Shown: piece after piece, positions 34,331 through 34,389 of the stretch
Layout of the letters: every line of letters starts with the position of its first letter
Position numbering within the stretch: position 1 is the first letter of the stretch
Assembly (NCBI GenBank): GCA_013426805.1
Contig: JACDZG010000081.1
Location: 1 to 34,389, forward strand
Source: Chromatiaceae bacterium
Lineage (GTDB): Bacteria; Pseudomonadota; Gammaproteobacteria; Chromatiales; Chromatiaceae
DNA: 34,389 nucleotides
Direction of reading: 5' to 3'
Position numbers and translations under genes: made by a program
The notes under the pieces: generated by a model
What the model was told of the DNA's origin: nothing
What the model saw: the letters and a program-made list of their open reading frames with translations, nothing else
Databases searched by the model: none

Positions 34331-34389
34331 AACCTTAAGTAACGAGGCATAAATTATTTATACATGTTTATTAAGAGAAACCGTTGGGA

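Noticed and set aside
34331-34389. Promoter for the lipoprotein-ATPase unit
   Set aside because: The bases are AT-rich and contain TATAAA-like strings on the minus strand, but no -35/-10 pair with proper spacing could be chosen with confidence.

Overview
The window is a 34.4 kb piece of a GC-rich chromosome. The gene content (lnt, mpl, ubiX, argH, an AlgZ/AlgR-type pair, two-domain pta, an entericidin-like lipoprotein) and several families of REP-like palindromes point to a gammaproteobacterium, probably a purple sulfur bacterium of the Chromatiaceae type. The lineage is inferred from gene families and repeat style, not from a marker gene. Most of the window is ordinary core genome, with accessory material concentrated at about 4.9-8.5 kb.

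Layout. 0.1-4.7 kb: a DsbD/CcdA-like thiol:disulfide membrane protein (minus strand), then pcm, a DEDDh exonuclease, an ERCC4/XPF-type nuclease and gloB (plus strand). 4.9-5.2 kb: a decayed VapBC toxin-antitoxin locus. 5.4-7.9 kb: a visibly lower-GC, minus-strand, tightly packed three-gene cassette. It encodes an unknown 261-residue protein, a small probable beta-barrel protein and a ComEC-like metallo-beta-lactamase-fold hydrolase. A gene-poor stretch follows, ending in a mosaic relic of sequences found 4-5 kb upstream. This cassette is the best candidate for an undescribed system. 8.5-12.9 kb: envelope and cofactor genes lnt, a small membrane protein, mpl and ubiX. 13.0-13.2 kb: a 247-bp MITE-like nested inverted-repeat element. 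13.3-15.5 kb: a small membrane protein, a MazG-like pyrophosphohydrolase and argH (minus strand).

15.6-17.4 kb: a LytS/AlgZ-type histidine kinase and a LytTR response regulator, joined by an ATGA overlap. 17.6-26.6 kb: a surface-glycan block made of a PAP2 phosphatase with an extra C-terminal domain, an asparagine-synthase-type amidotransferase, three GT4 glycosyltransferases, a GT2 glycosyltransferase and an O-antigen-ligase-like membrane protein. The last five overlap end to end like one transcription unit. It plausibly assembles, amidates and polymerises or ligates a lipid-linked oligosaccharide. A PEP-CTERM-like exported protein converges on its 3' end.

27.5-34.4 kb: a small exported Ala-rich protein, a MarR-family regulator with a perfect inverted-repeat operator, pta, and on the minus strand an entericidin-like lipoprotein overlapping a very large P-type ATPase. 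The ATPase carries an N-terminal DUF599-like membrane domain, and its reading frame runs on for 255 nt antisense to the end of pta. No rRNA, tRNA, CRISPR array or complete insertion sequence was seen.
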